Shown in pieces: positions 1 to 12,278 of a DNA stretch of 64,000 nt. The stretch comes from Welwitschia mirabilis. Taxonomy: Eukaryota > Gnetophyta > Gnetopsida > Welwitschiales. The notes under the pieces are model-generated. The model saw only the letters and a list, made by a program, of their open reading frames with translations, was not told where the DNA came from and searched no databases. The DNA lies in the NCBI GenBank assembly GCA_051453625.1, contig JBOZIK010000001.1, positions 263,449,207 to 263,513,206 on the forward strand, given 5' to 3'. How positions within the stretch are numbered: the first letter of the stretch is position 1; the number at the start of each line of letters is the position of its first letter. The translations under genes and the position numbers were made by a program.

Positions 1-2919
1 GTGTATTATGTGCAAATAGACATTTAGCTTTTCAGATGTTGCAAGTTAAATTCGATCTTTAGAATATTAGAATTAGACGCACAAATACGCATCGCAACAG
101 GTTTCCTTAGGAGATTATTCCTTAGCTTGGTTTTACTGAACCTTTAGTTACAAAAAAAAATAATGCTATCATCTTACCTCACATTTTTTAATTTTGCAAA
201 TATCATAAGCCTATGCATTAGTCTACTGATTTTTGTCATATTGAACTATATCTTAGGTTATACTATTTTTTCATTGATGGATTTTCTACTATTACACTTA
301 TGCATGTACTAAGGTATTTAACCATCTCCTTGTAGCATTACTTTGTTATACCCCATTGAAGCACTTCTTCTTGTCACTAACTTTTTCCCTGCTACGTTAT
401 TAGTATAGTTTTTGTCTAGGACTCCTCTCTTTTAACCGCCAGCTTTTTTTCTTATTAGCCATTATCCTTCATCAAAAGAACAATCTACTTTTTTCTTTCT
501 AACTATTTTATTATAGGATTCTATTAGGGCCAATTCTCTTCTTTTTTTTTTTTGGTATAAATTTTTGCTAATTTGTTTTGGACAAGTCAGTTTGAACCAT
601 GTATTTTCTCAATTACTTCCTCTGAAACTATATTAGTGCTTGTAAGAGCTACCTTCTCTACAAATAAAATTCTTTGTTGTTTTTCTCTTTGAGTTTCTTA
701 TTGAGGGACAGAAATGCTACAAATCCAAGCCCAAGTTGACCTATTTCATGTATAGTGCTTGTTCCCATGCCATCACTAGCCATCTTTGTTTTCCTATCAT
801 TCATGTCGTCATAATCTAGATTAAAAAATAAGCTATGAGCAGGCACTAATATGTAAGAGGCACTCTCCAGTTGGTCAGTGGTGAAAAGAATGTTATTGAT
901 TTGGCTTGGATCAATTATAAGGTAATAAATTTTATATGGTTAGTATATTACACATCCACAATGATAATTGTGATAGTGTAGTTTGTAATTTGAAGAATGT
1001 CATGAGGAAAAAGAATGTGTTTATTATGCATGAAAGGATGACCTCACCCTCAACATACTACTAACCTCACTATATCATGCTATTAAGATGTAGTCAGTTG
1101 TTCTAATATGATGTACAATTAATAGCATAAGAATTGGGTTGGGAGAATTCAAACAAACATCAGAAAAGCAAGGATCCAAGTCATTAAGTTATAAATGAAA
1201 GGATTTACTATGCAAATAGCCAGAGTTATTTATCATATATGAATTTCAATTAAAAATCTTGCTAATAGATCAACATTAAATACTGGAAGAGATGAAGTCA
1301 CCGCTTTCTTGTCTAAAATGCATAGAACTATCTCCTCCTTTTGGATTTTTCACTCTTCATCTTACTTATCCTATGAAAAATCTAATGCATCATGTCAAGA
1401 AATAGTTATTAACTAAATACCTACACATCACGATTTTGTTATAATGCTTTATAATAAAAGAGATGAAAAGGTATAAATGAGGTTTGTTTTCTTAAGTCGT
1501 CATATTCCCTCCATATCCAATTTCATCAAGATTCTTCATATTACTACTAATTGTAACAAATTAATTAAGCTTATCTTGATTATTCATATCTCTTAAAATT
1601 TCATTATATATTTGCATTTTTTTAAAACTTGTTTTATATAAATAAGTTTGTAATTCATAGCACTATTGACTATAATTATATTGCTATCATTCTTTTTCTC
1701 CAGTGTTTCTAAGACATAGCTCTATCAATCACTTTAGTCAACTTTATGTCATCTTTAATGAGTTAGGATTTTAATTTTTGGTTTGCTGTTACATATGATT
1801 TCTAAGTAGATGTTTCTAGTGTGTATCAATTTTATATGGTTTCTTTTGATCCATTTCGTATCTTTGAAATTGATGTGGTAGTTTCATCTATGTTCTTATG
1901 TACTTATTTGAGGAAGCTTTTGAAGTTTACCATTTTAGGCATTCAAAATTTGGTTCAAGTCTTCTTTTTAGACTACAACTCCTTATAAATTTTATTTATA
2001 CATTTGTTTCTAAATTTTTTCCATTTAAGTAGAAATAGAGGCCTTGGAATCATTAACCTTATGAGTTGTATTTTTTTTTTCTTAACATTCTTTGCAAATT
2101 TTACATTTGGCTTATTATATTTTTATGAAAGTTCTCCCTACTAATAAAACTGTGGTTTCGAATATTAGTAAAAATATTGCATTTTTTGTGATTTATTCCT
2201 TCATATATTTTTCATACTCTTATTGGAGAGTAATTAAGAGTGAGTGAGTAGGCATGTCAAGGATTGCACAAAACAAGGATATACTAGAAATAGGTAAAGA
2301 AGAGTAGAGAATCTATCTTATTATTTAAAATATAATAAACTTGTAATCTCTTATACCTCTATTACTCTAAGAACTATGTTAGTGAATCTAAATAAGACAA
2401 AGTTGAGAAAGGAATTAAATAGTTGAGGGTTTTTAAATGTTAGCTATCAATTTATTTAATCCAAAATGCTATTGTTACAAGGGTGATGTTTTTGATAACA
2501 ACAAAAATCATTTTAGAATTATGTTTTCACAACAAAAATTAATCATTTTATCTCATGTCTTAATACCAATAATGATTCAGAGCAACTTACATAAGTACTT
2601 TCTTATTCCTTCCTTTACATATGTAAGAACTCTTAAACAAAAATTTCATCATTAGACATAAGATATCTTCACAACGTGCATCTTCTCTATATAATCTCTA
2701 TTTTCTTTAAAATATTAGACCAATAATTAATACCAATCAAGGAAAAAAGAAATCATTGCATAATAAATGTAAAGATGATCAATAGTTATGAATGCACTAT
2801 AAATGAGTAATCTAAAATGCTAACAAATAAATTCGAAGGAAAGTGATACTTGCTATTTGGTTTTATTTCTTGCTTGCTTATTGTGTGCCATTGTCAATCA
2901 ATAAGAGATGAAGTATGAG
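1..2919. other. Unassigned AT-rich intergenic sequence
   Basis: No gene, RNA or clear transposon domain was recognised on either strand. Open frames are short (62 codons at 658-846 minus, 72 codons at 2437-2655 plus) and resemble no family I know. The stretch lies directly 5' of a chromovirus 3' end on the plus strand, so it may include heavily decayed internal retrotransposon sequence, but no pol motif could be read. Confidence 0.5.
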
Positions 2920-4070
2920 TTCTAGTTAGGCTTCTTAACTTTTTCACTTATCTTGGTAACCTATGTATCATTGATAATAAATCTTTAAATAACCCTTTTT
3001 CTTGAAAGTTTTTCATATCTCTTAACTAGTTATTCATATTAAATGAGTATTTCTTCTTAGTTATCCTTGGCCTATATATTATAATGACATGCTAAGTCTT
3101 TATCTATCTAATCATATTTACAATATGATTAAAACTTATAGTTTTTTCTAGATGACATATGCATATACATATTTTAGCTTTTGGATCTAGACATTTCTTA
3201 CTCTTAATTAATCTTAAAGCCCTTGCATATTTAATTAATCTATACTTGCATATCCTTATTTCATATATTCTATCATTGACTTAATAGACTTTAAAATACT
3301 ATATTATTTATATAATCATTGAAGTGAAAATTTAACTAGATTATACATGGAGAAGTATCAAGGAAGCTTTGAAAGAAGAGTGCACAACAAAGAAGTGTAA
3401 TTTTGAAACATAATCTTGAGGAATTTTTACATAATAACTTTAGAAGTATATGTCACAATTCTGAGTAATATACTATTGTGTGATCATATTTGAGTTGCAA
3501 TTTTAGACTTAATGGTTTAAGCACATTTTGCTTTGGCCAATGTAAGGCGGTCATTGATATGTTTCAGCTTATAAAATTAAATGATTTAACTTCTTTTTAA
3601 TGTATTCAACTATTTTCTTAGGAATTCCTTGCATAAGAAACATGCTCATTCATAACGTTTTCCCTAATTAAATAATCATCATATCCCTAGCAAATGGAAA
3701 ATGATAGAAGGTCATTATTAACAAAGAGTATATATAAACTTTAAAGTTAATATGTCATGAAGATAGCATTGTAATAAAGGTAATTAGGCATCTCACTTAG
3801 TGTAAGGATAAGTTTTTAGATTGATGATATACATGAATTAGAATAAGCTATGTGAAATTATTATTGAAGAACAACGGTATGAAGCCAAAGGTTATCCTAT
3901 ACCAACTTCATCAAATACAAAGGTAATTAAGAAGAACTTCTAATAAATACTTTATAGTAATATTGTCTAAATGAATAAGGAGGAATATGGCTTATATTTT
4001 TACTATGAATTACTTAGTAAGATTGCATAATCCATGTTGTAAATTAAAATACCAATTACAATTTAAAATA
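2920..4070 (+). pseudogene. Captured PPR-like gene segment, copy 1
   Basis: This stretch aligns by eye to the reverse complement of 12280-13400 and of 46130-47060. The best coding part (about 3505-3600) reads FCFGQCKAVIDMFQLIKLN, followed by an in-frame stop. This matches the second half of a pentatricopeptide repeat helix pair seen more completely in copy 3. PPR proteins are organelle RNA-binding proteins; this copy is broken by stops and cannot encode one. It lies about 200 bp upstream of a chromovirus polypurine tract and in the same orientation, which suggests it is cargo inside the element and not a neighbouring host gene. The homology and position are seen; the capture is inferred. Confidence 0.5.
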
Positions 4071-4241
4071 AAAAATTAATCCTTAGGAAGATTTTGAAAA
4101 TTTGTATGTCTATAAAGGAAACTTTTAATGCTTATTGTGGAGAATATTTTCAAGATTATTATGATATAATCAATATATATAAGTATCAACTTGAGAGACA
4201 AACATAGATATTTATTAGCGGAGACCTAATCTTTTAGCGAG

Positions 4242-4275
4242 TTTCGAGGACAAAACTTATTAAGGAGGTGAGAAA
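4242..4275 (+). promoter_or_regulatory. Chromovirus 3' internal signature and polypurine tract
   Basis: TTTCGAGGACAAAAC (4242-4256) followed by AGGAGGTGAGAAA (4263-4275) closely resembles the end of the internal region of plant chromoviruses, where a conserved 'tcgaggacgaa' block precedes the purine-rich primer for plus-strand DNA synthesis. It is followed at once by TGTCATG, taken as the LTR start. The same arrangement occurs at 9781-9805 (+) and, decayed, at 21494-21520, 45782-45810 and 53742-53766 on the minus strand. Confidence 0.75.
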
Positions 4276-4723
4276 TGTCATGTCTATATTTTTACTTTTC
4301 TTATAAAGTATGCAAATATTATGTTTAATGAAATATTTATAAAATATTGAATTATTTGAAACATCTAATTATTATAAATATTATGTTCTTGAGATGCAGT
4401 CTTATTAAATTATAGTATGAGTAACTTTTAATTAAATGTTTACATACAATTTTCAAATGTTCTTGTGATGGAAATAATTTCTTTTATTTACTTATGCACT
4501 TCTTAGAAATTTTACTTGATTAAATGTATATTGTGGAGATATGTTATTTATCATTTTTCCTCATTATTAAATGTGAAACAACATCTTTATTATATTATTA
4601 TTAAAAGCACTTGGTGGTCAGGTAATCTTTTATGAAACATTATGTAACCCCCCTCTTAACCGTTGCTTCATGATGTATCCTTTTGTATCCTTGAGTTTCA
4701 TCATCTTACGCATGTTCTCTCAC

Positions 4724-4734
4724 TTTAAATAGAG
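4724..4734 (+). promoter_or_regulatory. LTR TATA-like promoter element
   Basis: TTTAAATAGAG follows a pyrimidine-rich stretch and precedes a C/T-rich start region, as in plant LTR promoters. The matching position in the second LTR (near 10257-10267) reads TTTGAATAGAT, so the element has decayed there. Activity is unlikely given the state of the element. Confidence 0.35.
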
Positions 4735-4865
4735 TCCTTCCTTCCTTAAGTATAGTTTCATTTTTCCAAAACAATTTTGTCATGAAATCTTGAAAGCTTA
4801 GGAGGCTTAGGAGCTCAAAATACTTGGAATATCTTCAAATAGCAAACTTATGGTCATGGTTATTT

Positions 4866-6170
4866 ACTTTCGTGCTTCCTTGTTGGTTCTTCCTTATGCA
4901 TTCTGTATTGAAATCATTTTGCTTATGTATGATTTTATTATCTTGTATTTTCTTGATGGTCCTTTCTTATAAATTTATTTATTGAGATTGATGTATATGT
5001 ATTCCTATAACTCAATTGTTAAATCATATGTTCCTTAAATGAGAAAACTCTATGTTAATGCATATCTCATATTTATTTACCTTTTCTAAATATTTTAAAG
5101 TTATCTTCTTGTATGAGATGAAAATTTATTATTAAATCCTATTGTACTCATCTTATCATCTTCTTTATAAGTCTTGTCGAGGTGTTATGTTATGGTTAAA
5201 CTTCTCTTAGATTTATGATATTCTTTTTTTTGGACTTATGGTTATGGATTTCCATAGATCATTGAATGAGGTAGTGGGCTTCACAAATTGCCAAATGAGG
5301 CAATGAAGTTAATGATAATTGATATGATCTATATATATTATGAGTATCACAGATCGCTGAATAAGACAATGGACTCATAGATCACCAAACTAGGTAGTGA
5401 AGTGATTGGGATATTTATTATATTTGATATTCTCATTAATAACCATAAGGTTATTATTTANNNNNNNNNNNNNNNNNNNNNNNNNNNNNNNNNNNNNNNN
5501 NNNNNNNNNNNNNNNNNNNNNNNNNNNNNNNNNNNNNNNNNNNNNNNNNNNNNNNNNNNNCATTTCTTGAATAAGATAAACTCTGTGTTGATACATGTCT
5601 CATCTCCATTTATTCTTTTTCTCAATATCTTGACATTATCTTTCTTAGTGTGAGATGATAATTCATGCTTAATCCTTATTGTATTCACCATGTCATCATG
5701 TTGTTAAAATCTATGACTTGAGGTGATATGTTATTGTCAAACTTGTCTTGGTTTCTTAACATCATTTTGTTTGGAATTATGGTTATGAATTTCCACAAAT
5801 CACCAAATGAGGCAATTGGCTTCACAGATCACTAAATGAGGTACTGAAGTAACAATTCCATAGATCACTGAAGGAGGCAGTGGGGATATTAGATTTACCA
5901 TAGATCACCGAATGAAACAGTAGGCTTCACAGATCACCAAATAAGGTAGTAAAATTAATGATAATTGAGATTATATATTTATATTTTAATAAGAATCACA
6001 GATCATCGAATGAGGTAGTAGGCTTCACAAATCACCAAATGAAGTAATGAGGTAAATATGATATGAGAACTAGAGATCTCCAAATGAGGCAATGATCTTT
6101 ACAGATCGCTAAATGAGGCAGTGAAGTAATTAAGATATTTTAATATATGTAGTATTCTCATTCATAACCA
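4866..6170 (+). repeat. Intra-LTR tandem duplication with short-unit array
   Basis: A segment of roughly 0.54 kb occurs twice in direct order. The first copy runs from about 4866 to the gap at 5461, the second from 5561 to about 6170, and both end in a block on 'taaccataagg'. Each copy holds several degenerate units of about 28-30 bp on the pattern 'cacagatcaccgaatgagg' + 'cagtgggctt'. The LTR at 9806 has one copy of the segment, and the inverted LTR has the array at about 19100-19490. The 100-N gap lies at the junction of the two copies, so an assembly join cannot be excluded. Confidence 0.7.
5461..5560. other. Assembly gap (100 N)
   Basis: A run of exactly 100 N, the usual placeholder for a gap of unknown size. 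It sits between the two copies of the LTR internal duplication. Confidence 0.99.
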
Positions 6171-7200
6171 TAAGGTTAGTGTATATATTATATCTTGACC
6201 CTTTTGAAGTCTTTATTTGTTTTCCTTGTATTTTATCTTGACAATTCTTACCAAAGTACCTATTCTTGCCTAGATCATATTAGGGGCTATGAGATTTTCA
6301 CAGTTCTCATCCCATACCTTTTTATGATAAGTGATAAATTTAGAGTCTAATTGCTGACATGGCATGAGTTCATGAAGAATCCTTGGATCTATATTGGTGG
6401 AAAAATCTTCTAATTAATTATATCTCTTTTTAGATATTGGAGTTAAATACATGAAAATTCAATGTGTTATTTGTTATTATGGTGAGAGACAGACTCTATT
6501 TATTCATAAGTGTGTGGCTTGTAGTACTTGGAGTTTACTTTGAAATTTTATTATGTATGGAATGATGATTTTCCTTCTTGAAATTTTGCAATAAACTTTA
6601 TTCATTGGAGGTTGTATTTTCCAATTATTATTTGATGAAATTTATTAAAATCTTAAATCTTTACACATGTATTTATGAAATATTTTATTGGATTTTAAAT
6701 AGAAAATTTGTGAATTCTTGAGAACCTTCTTGGGATAAACATGATTTTATACATTATTTTTATACTATAATTAGATAAATCTATTGAAAAATCTTGGTAA
6801 GATTTCATGATAAGTGGATGTTATCTTAAATGTATTAGAAGTTTTGTTAATATATTTATGAGAAAAATTCCCTTAAATTTGGATGAGAAATTTCCCCTCC
6901 TTCTTACAGGATTAAAACCACAAGAAAAAGGAGTTAAATTTCCCTCTTAAATTAATTAAATGTTGAAAGATTAATAGTAGAGGAGACCCTTTTTAAATTT
7001 ATTTAATGATTTAAGTTTAGTGGAGAATAGAGAAATTAAGTAATAAAAGTTATATTAAGGGCCTTAACATATGCTTTTCCTCCACTTATAAATTTTTAAT
7101 ATTATCATAAATAACTAATATCTAAAGGTGCATTAATGAATATTCATTACTATCATAAATAAGTTTTGGGGAGCATTTAAATTAAGAGTTCTTTCATCCT

Positions 7201-8940
7201 TAATAAAATTATTACCATCTGGCATACACACCATGAATTGAATTGTCAACCTTTTGGATGCCATTAATTATCTATTGCTATTGCATCAACAAGCTAGTAC
7301 TAGTAATGGATTAAAACATCTAAATCTTGATCCTATATCCCATGTCCTCAACCTTCAATGCTTATCAAGAAACCAATGATCTGTGCATGTGATTAATCTC
7401 CTTTAAAGATAATATAGTAGGTAACATTGATCAAGGACAAGGATTATTACGGCTTGAGTTCAATCTTACTGGCTAATCTTTAATTAATTTCAGAGGGCGA
7501 ATGCATTTCTATTTGATTAGAAACTAACTACAGGAAATTTAAGCATTGGTCTCATAAAAACTAATGTAACAAAGTGCAAGCAAAAATAAGCTATTACAGA
7601 ATAGGCAAAGACACTTCAAAACACATGTAAAATGTAGGTAAAATATAGGATAAACATTTTTAAACTCAAGAAAAATGCATTAGATCCCAAAACTACTAAA
7701 ATAGTGTGTTTTTGTCAATCAAATGCTCACATTTTATTTTGTTAGATACATTATTTGGGAGTGGCAGTTAGATATTAATTCAAGCATTATTAAAGTACAT
7801 TGTAGTGAGGAAATGATTATGTAGTTCATAAGTAAGGTGCATCCTTAGAACCATAATGTCTTTCCTTCTCGCTTTATTAGAAACTCATGGATTTTAATTT
7901 TCTCTCCTTCTCAGCCTTAACAAAATCAATTGTGGAGTTGACTTGGACTCTAATGCACCTGCCATTGAAGCATTTAGTAGTCAACAATGAATTCTACTTG
8001 ATTCACTCTGATCTTTGTTTATACCACATCTCCCTTTTTTTATGTGCATTTTAGTATATTCAGAGTCACCTTATGCAGTAACTATTCTGCCACTAAAGCC
8101 TTTCGTTCTCCCTTCACATGCAATTCTCCTTTCTATGGCATCCATCAATACTTCTAAAATTTTTCAATATGTACCTCTTGATTTCAATATGAAGTTCTCT
8201 TTGTTATGCTATTCAGCCTATGTTTCCTTTTTTACCCCCTCTATAATCACCAATTGTAGTTAATTTAAGTGATAGTTTGGTAATGCTATTAGAGAACTGA
8301 ACCTTAATGCAAGTAGTATGAAGCTAAGAAAATACATCTGAATACAGTAGGCTCAACCCTTGAATTTGTAATCTTTCTTCCTAATTCATGGTCATTAATT
8401 TTTTTCCATTTTAAAGGAAAAAATATATATGGCAAGTGGAGTAACTAGGAATTTTGCAATTTAGTAAATTCCTTACAAATTATTCTTGTTTATACTTGAT
8501 CAAAAACATCTTAAGTAAACAACATTAGTAAGTTGGTTATCAAATAAAACCTGAAATCCTCAAGTCTTAAGTTCAAATTCCTTCAAGGATTGTTTTTAAA
8601 ATATAGCCTATCCCATTTAGGACTACATATAATATTTCTTATAAATTTCTAAAATTATCCCTTAACATATATCCTTAGTGAGGTAAAATATAGTAAAACA
8701 TAATTATAATATTTATTCTAATCTAAATAATTATTTTCTCTCTTAACCTATTCAATTTTCATGGTGTAGTCTAAGACATTATAATAATAATCTAAATCAC
8801 TCAACTAAATATTGACATTTTTACATCTTATTTATAATTCATTAGATGATATAATTAGAGTTATATAAGACATTATTTATTAGTCCTTGTGATGCTAATT
8901 TTATTTTAGCCTTCTCTTACTATTAGACCTTATTTTAAGG
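7201..8940. other. Unassigned stretch between LTR segments
   Basis: Homology with the LTR at 9806-12206 ends near 7150-7200 and no domain was recognised here. Slightly less AT-rich sequence at 7860-8260 gives an 82-codon plus-strand frame (8015-8263) without recognisable motifs. A possible tRNA-like box B (GTTCAAATTCC, near 8571) hints at a SINE remnant, but no box A or tail was found. Confidence 0.4.
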
Positions 8941-9346
8941 TGGCTCTATTTGTAACTATGGACTTGTACTTATAATTAACCAAAAGGGGGAAATTGTCCA
9001 TTTTATAAAATAGCCTAGAATATTTATACCTTAAATAGGGAACCAATTTATTTGATGATTTTTATATATAGCTAATGCATCATAAGTCAGATAATTCTCA
9101 TAATCTCAGTATAGCATTACTTGATCACCCTTTAAAATGAATAGATTATAGGTTAAGTGGCCTTGTATTTATGAAAATTTTTAAGTATGACAATATCTTC
9201 CCATTTTGCATCAATTAATCAAATTAAAAGATTGTTTAGAAAAGTATAAATAATATTAAGTATCAAGTTTTCTTTGGTTTGATACCTCTTTAGTATTAAA
9301 GTATTAAGTTTATGAATATTTTCAACTGTATAATTTATGGTAGACA
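8941..9346 (+). repeat. Probable 3' end of a chromovirus LTR
   Basis: The end is defined by the well-preserved primer-binding site at 9350-9361. The last bases before it (TAGACATTTT) resemble the LTR ends next to the other primer-binding sites here ('..attacattt'). Upstream sequence cannot be aligned confidently to the other LTR ends. Confidence 0.45.
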
Positions 9347-9349
9347 TTT

Positions 9350-9361
9350 TGGTATCAGAGC
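9350..9361 (+). promoter_or_regulatory. Primer-binding site, initiator tRNA-Met type
   Basis: TGGTATCAGAGC is a perfect match to the 12-nt primer-binding site used by most plant chromoviruses and copia elements, complementary to the 3' end of initiator tRNA-Met. It is the only unmutated copy in the window; the others differ mainly by transitions. Here it marks the start of an internal region that reaches a polypurine tract within 450 bp. Confidence 0.9.
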
Positions 9362-9792
9362 GTTAGAGTGAGTTTGAGGTTTTTAACACTAGAAATTAAG
9401 GGCTTTACACTATACTTCTCATGTTGTTTATTTTAAAATCCTTGTGTGAAAGCTAAAGAAATTTACTTCTTTCTTATTATTTCAATTTGTTTTTCATTAT
9501 TACTTTATATTTTACTCTTCTATTTTGAATACATGATCTTCATTTGTTTCCAGTACATAGGCATGTCTTTTAATAACTTTAAAAGAGGTAATAATATTTT
9601 TATATCTTCTAAANNNNNNNNNNNNNNNNNNNNNNNNNNNNNNNNNNNNNNNNNNNNNNNNNNNNNNNNNNNNNNNNNNNNNNNNNNNNNNNNNNNNNNN
9701 NNNNNNNNNNNNNTAATAGCTTGGAAGATAAAATAAAATGTTAATCAATGGAAATCCAATATTTTGATAAGTTTTAAGGATGAAACTTCTTA
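9362..9792 (+). mobile_element. Miniature internal region (LTR-PBS-PPT-LTR)
   Basis: Only about 430 bp, including a 100-N gap at 9614-9713, separate an intact PBS from a polypurine tract and the next LTR. A normal chromovirus has 4-5 kb of gag-pol here. The leader after the PBS (near 9362-9420) resembles the leader after the decayed PBS near 12208. No gag or pol motif is present. The structure is a non-autonomous derivative or a deletion product, although the true gap size is unknown. Confidence 0.6.
9614..9713. other. Assembly gap (100 N)
   Basis: Exactly 100 N inside the miniature internal region. The real length, and so the coding content of that element, cannot be judged. Confidence 0.99.
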
Positions 9793-9805
9793 AGGAGGTG
9801 AGAAA
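9793..9805 (+). promoter_or_regulatory. Polypurine tract before LTR copy B
   Basis: AGGAGGTGAGAAA directly precedes TGTCATG and is identical to the tract at 4263-4275. Upstream, AAGGATGAAACTTCTT is a decayed form of the chromovirus 'gaggacgaaa' block. Confidence 0.75.
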
Positions 9806-12206
9806 TGTCATGTTTACATTTTTACTTATTTTAAAAAGTTATGAGGAATAAGTTTAATAAAATATTTACAAGTATTTTATTATTTTGAAATTTATAACTA
9901 ATCTAAATATTATGTTTTTGAGATGCTGTTATATTACATTGTGCTTTAAGTTCCCTTTTCTTCATTAAAGATATTACTTATAATTCTCAAGAATGTTCTT
10001 ACAGTGGTGATGATTTCATTTATTTTCATTTTAATGCACTTTCATAAAATTTATGAATTAAATGTATGTTGTGAAGGCATGTTATTTATCTTTTTTACTC
10101 ATTATTAAATGTGAAAAATTATTTTTATTTATATTATTAAAAGCAACTACTGGTCAGGCAATATTTTATGAGACATTATGTAATCCCTCTGTTAATCATT
10201 ATTTCATGTTGTGTCCTTTCATATTCTTGAGTTTTGTTATCTTATGCATGTTCTCTCACTTTGAATAGATCCCTTCCTTCCTCAAGTCTAATTTATTTTC
10301 CAAAAAACAATGTTGTTTTAAAATATTAGAAGCTTATAAGGCTTAGAAGCTCTAAACACTTGGAAGGTCTTTGAATAGTAAACATATGGATATGGTTCTA
10401 TAGTTTTGTATTTTCTTGATGCTCCTTTCTTATGCATCTCGTAATTGAGATTAATGTGTATATATTCTTGTATGTCAAACATGAATTCATATGATGCTTG
10501 AATAAGATAAACTCTATGATGATGCATGTCTCATCTTCAATTACCCTTTTTCTTGATATCTTGAGGTTATCCTTCTTAGTTTGAGATGAAACTTCTTGAT
10601 TAATCCCTATCATATTCACCTTGTCATCTTATTGTTGAAACCTATGGTTGAGGTAATATGTTGTGGTTAAACATATCTTAGTTTCTTAGTATCATTTTGT
10701 TTGAACTTATGGTTATTAATTTCCATAGATCACTAAATGAGGCAATGGAATTCACAAATCATCAAATGAGGTAGTGAAGTGAGAATCCCATAAATCATCA
10801 AATAAGATAGTCAAGATATTATATTTACCATAGATCACCAAATGAGGTTGTGGGCTTCAAAGATTGCTAAACAAGGCAATGAAAATGAAATATATATAAT
10901 GAAAACCACAGATCACCAAATGAGGTAGTGGGATTCACAAATCACTTAATAAGGTAGTAAAGTTAAATATTATATAAGAATAACAGATTGTGGAATGATT
11001 CACTGGGCTTTATAGATTGCTAAATGAGGTAGTAAAGTGATTGAGATATTTTAATATATTTAATATTCTCATTTATAAACATAAGGTTGGTTTCTATATT
11101 ATGTATTATTCCTCTTGAAGTCTTGGTTTCTTTTTACTATCTTAACTTTTGAATATTCTTACCAAATTATCTATTCTTGCCTAGATCATACTAAGAGCTA
11201 TGATATTTTCATAGTTCTTATTCCATACTTTTGTATGATAAATAAAAAATATAGAGTTTAAATACTAAAGTGGGCATAAAAATGTGGAGAATTATTGAAC
11301 CTATATTAATGGAAAATCTCACTGAAAAATCTATAATCCTTATTTATCCTGATTACTTGGAGTTAAATGCCTGAGTTTAATGAATATTCAATATGTTTTT
11401 CTATTGTTATGTAAGATAAACTACATTTACTTATATGTGTGATTTGCAAAATTATGAAGTTTACTTGAAGACTCATATTACACTGAATTCTAAATGTTTT
11501 TTCTAAATTTTTTACAATAAAATATATTGATATGAGGTCATATTTTGAATTTTTATTTAATGGAAGTATATGAGAATCTTAAATCTTTAGTTGTAAATTT
11601 ATTTTCATTATGTGAAATGCCAATTTAAAATTGTAAATATTTTGAAGCTTTTTGGTAATTATGAGTTGGCATATTAATTTCATGTTACATTTGGAATATG
11701 AAAAATTAGCTTGAAATTCCTTAGTCACATGGAGTTTTTAGAAGAATATTTCTTGGATGTTATGTTTGTTTGTTTTTAATAAATTTTTTTAATGGACATT
11801 TGTTTTCCCTTCTCCTTAGCAATTTGAACTCATTGTAATAGAAGATAATTTATCCTTCTTTAAAATTAATTAATGTTATAAAGTTAGTCAATTAGAGGAG
11901 AGGGAAGAATTTACTAAAAAATTGTGCTTTAGCACTCACGATGAGACTTAAGATGTTGACCACTACCTTCTCAATAATGGTAAATATGGAATAATTAAGG
12001 TATCATGAAGGAGAGGACCACCTTAAAGAGAGCCATTATTGAAAGAAGTTATAAATTCTTGAGATGGATTTACAAAGTTTAAATTTTCTATTAATAATAT
12101 TAATAATTTTTAACTAATGCATTTGAAAGAGGAGAATAATGACGATTTAATCCTTTGCTAAACATGTAATATTCATAAATTTTTAAAAATAAAAGCAAGC
12201 ATTACA
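9806..12206 (+). repeat. Chromovirus LTR (copy B)
   Basis: The LTR starts TGTCATG after the polypurine tract and ends ATTACA just before a decayed primer-binding site, a length of 2401 bp. It is collinear with copy A (4276-7200) but lacks the internal duplication, and it carries fewer 'agatcaccaaatgagg' units (about 10720-11040). Because a PBS follows it, this LTR acts as both the 3' LTR of the miniature unit to its left and the 5' LTR of a lost element to its right. Confidence 0.7.
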
Positions 12207-12278
12207 TTTTTATATTGAAGTGTCAAAGAAAGTTTTGAAGTTTTCAACATTAAAAATTCAAGATTTTACATATCTTCG
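12207..12278 (+). mobile_element. Decayed PBS and leader, then inverted junction
   Basis: After the LTR end, TTATATTGAAGTGTC lies where TGGTATCAGAGC is expected. The following leader ('gttttgaagttttcaacatt') matches the leader next to the minus-strand PBS at 15238. At about 12278 the sequence switches abruptly to the inverted PPR-bearing segment, so a rearrangement breakpoint lies here. Confidence 0.5.

Larger units (their letters stand above)
4276..7200 (+). repeat. Chromovirus LTR (copy A)
   Basis: The repeat begins TGTCATG directly after a polypurine tract. It can be followed along the LTR at 9806-12206: the block near 4619 matches that near 10153, the block near 6290 matches 11200, and the purine-rich block near 6990 matches 11890. 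It matches the inverted LTR at 18400-20346 as well. It is longer than copy B because of an internal duplication around 4866-6170. Homology with copy B fades after about 7150, and sequence that looks like an LTR 3' end followed by a PBS appears only at 9346. The LTR may therefore be about 5 kb with an insertion, or this may be one LTR next to the end of another. Confidence 0.65.
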
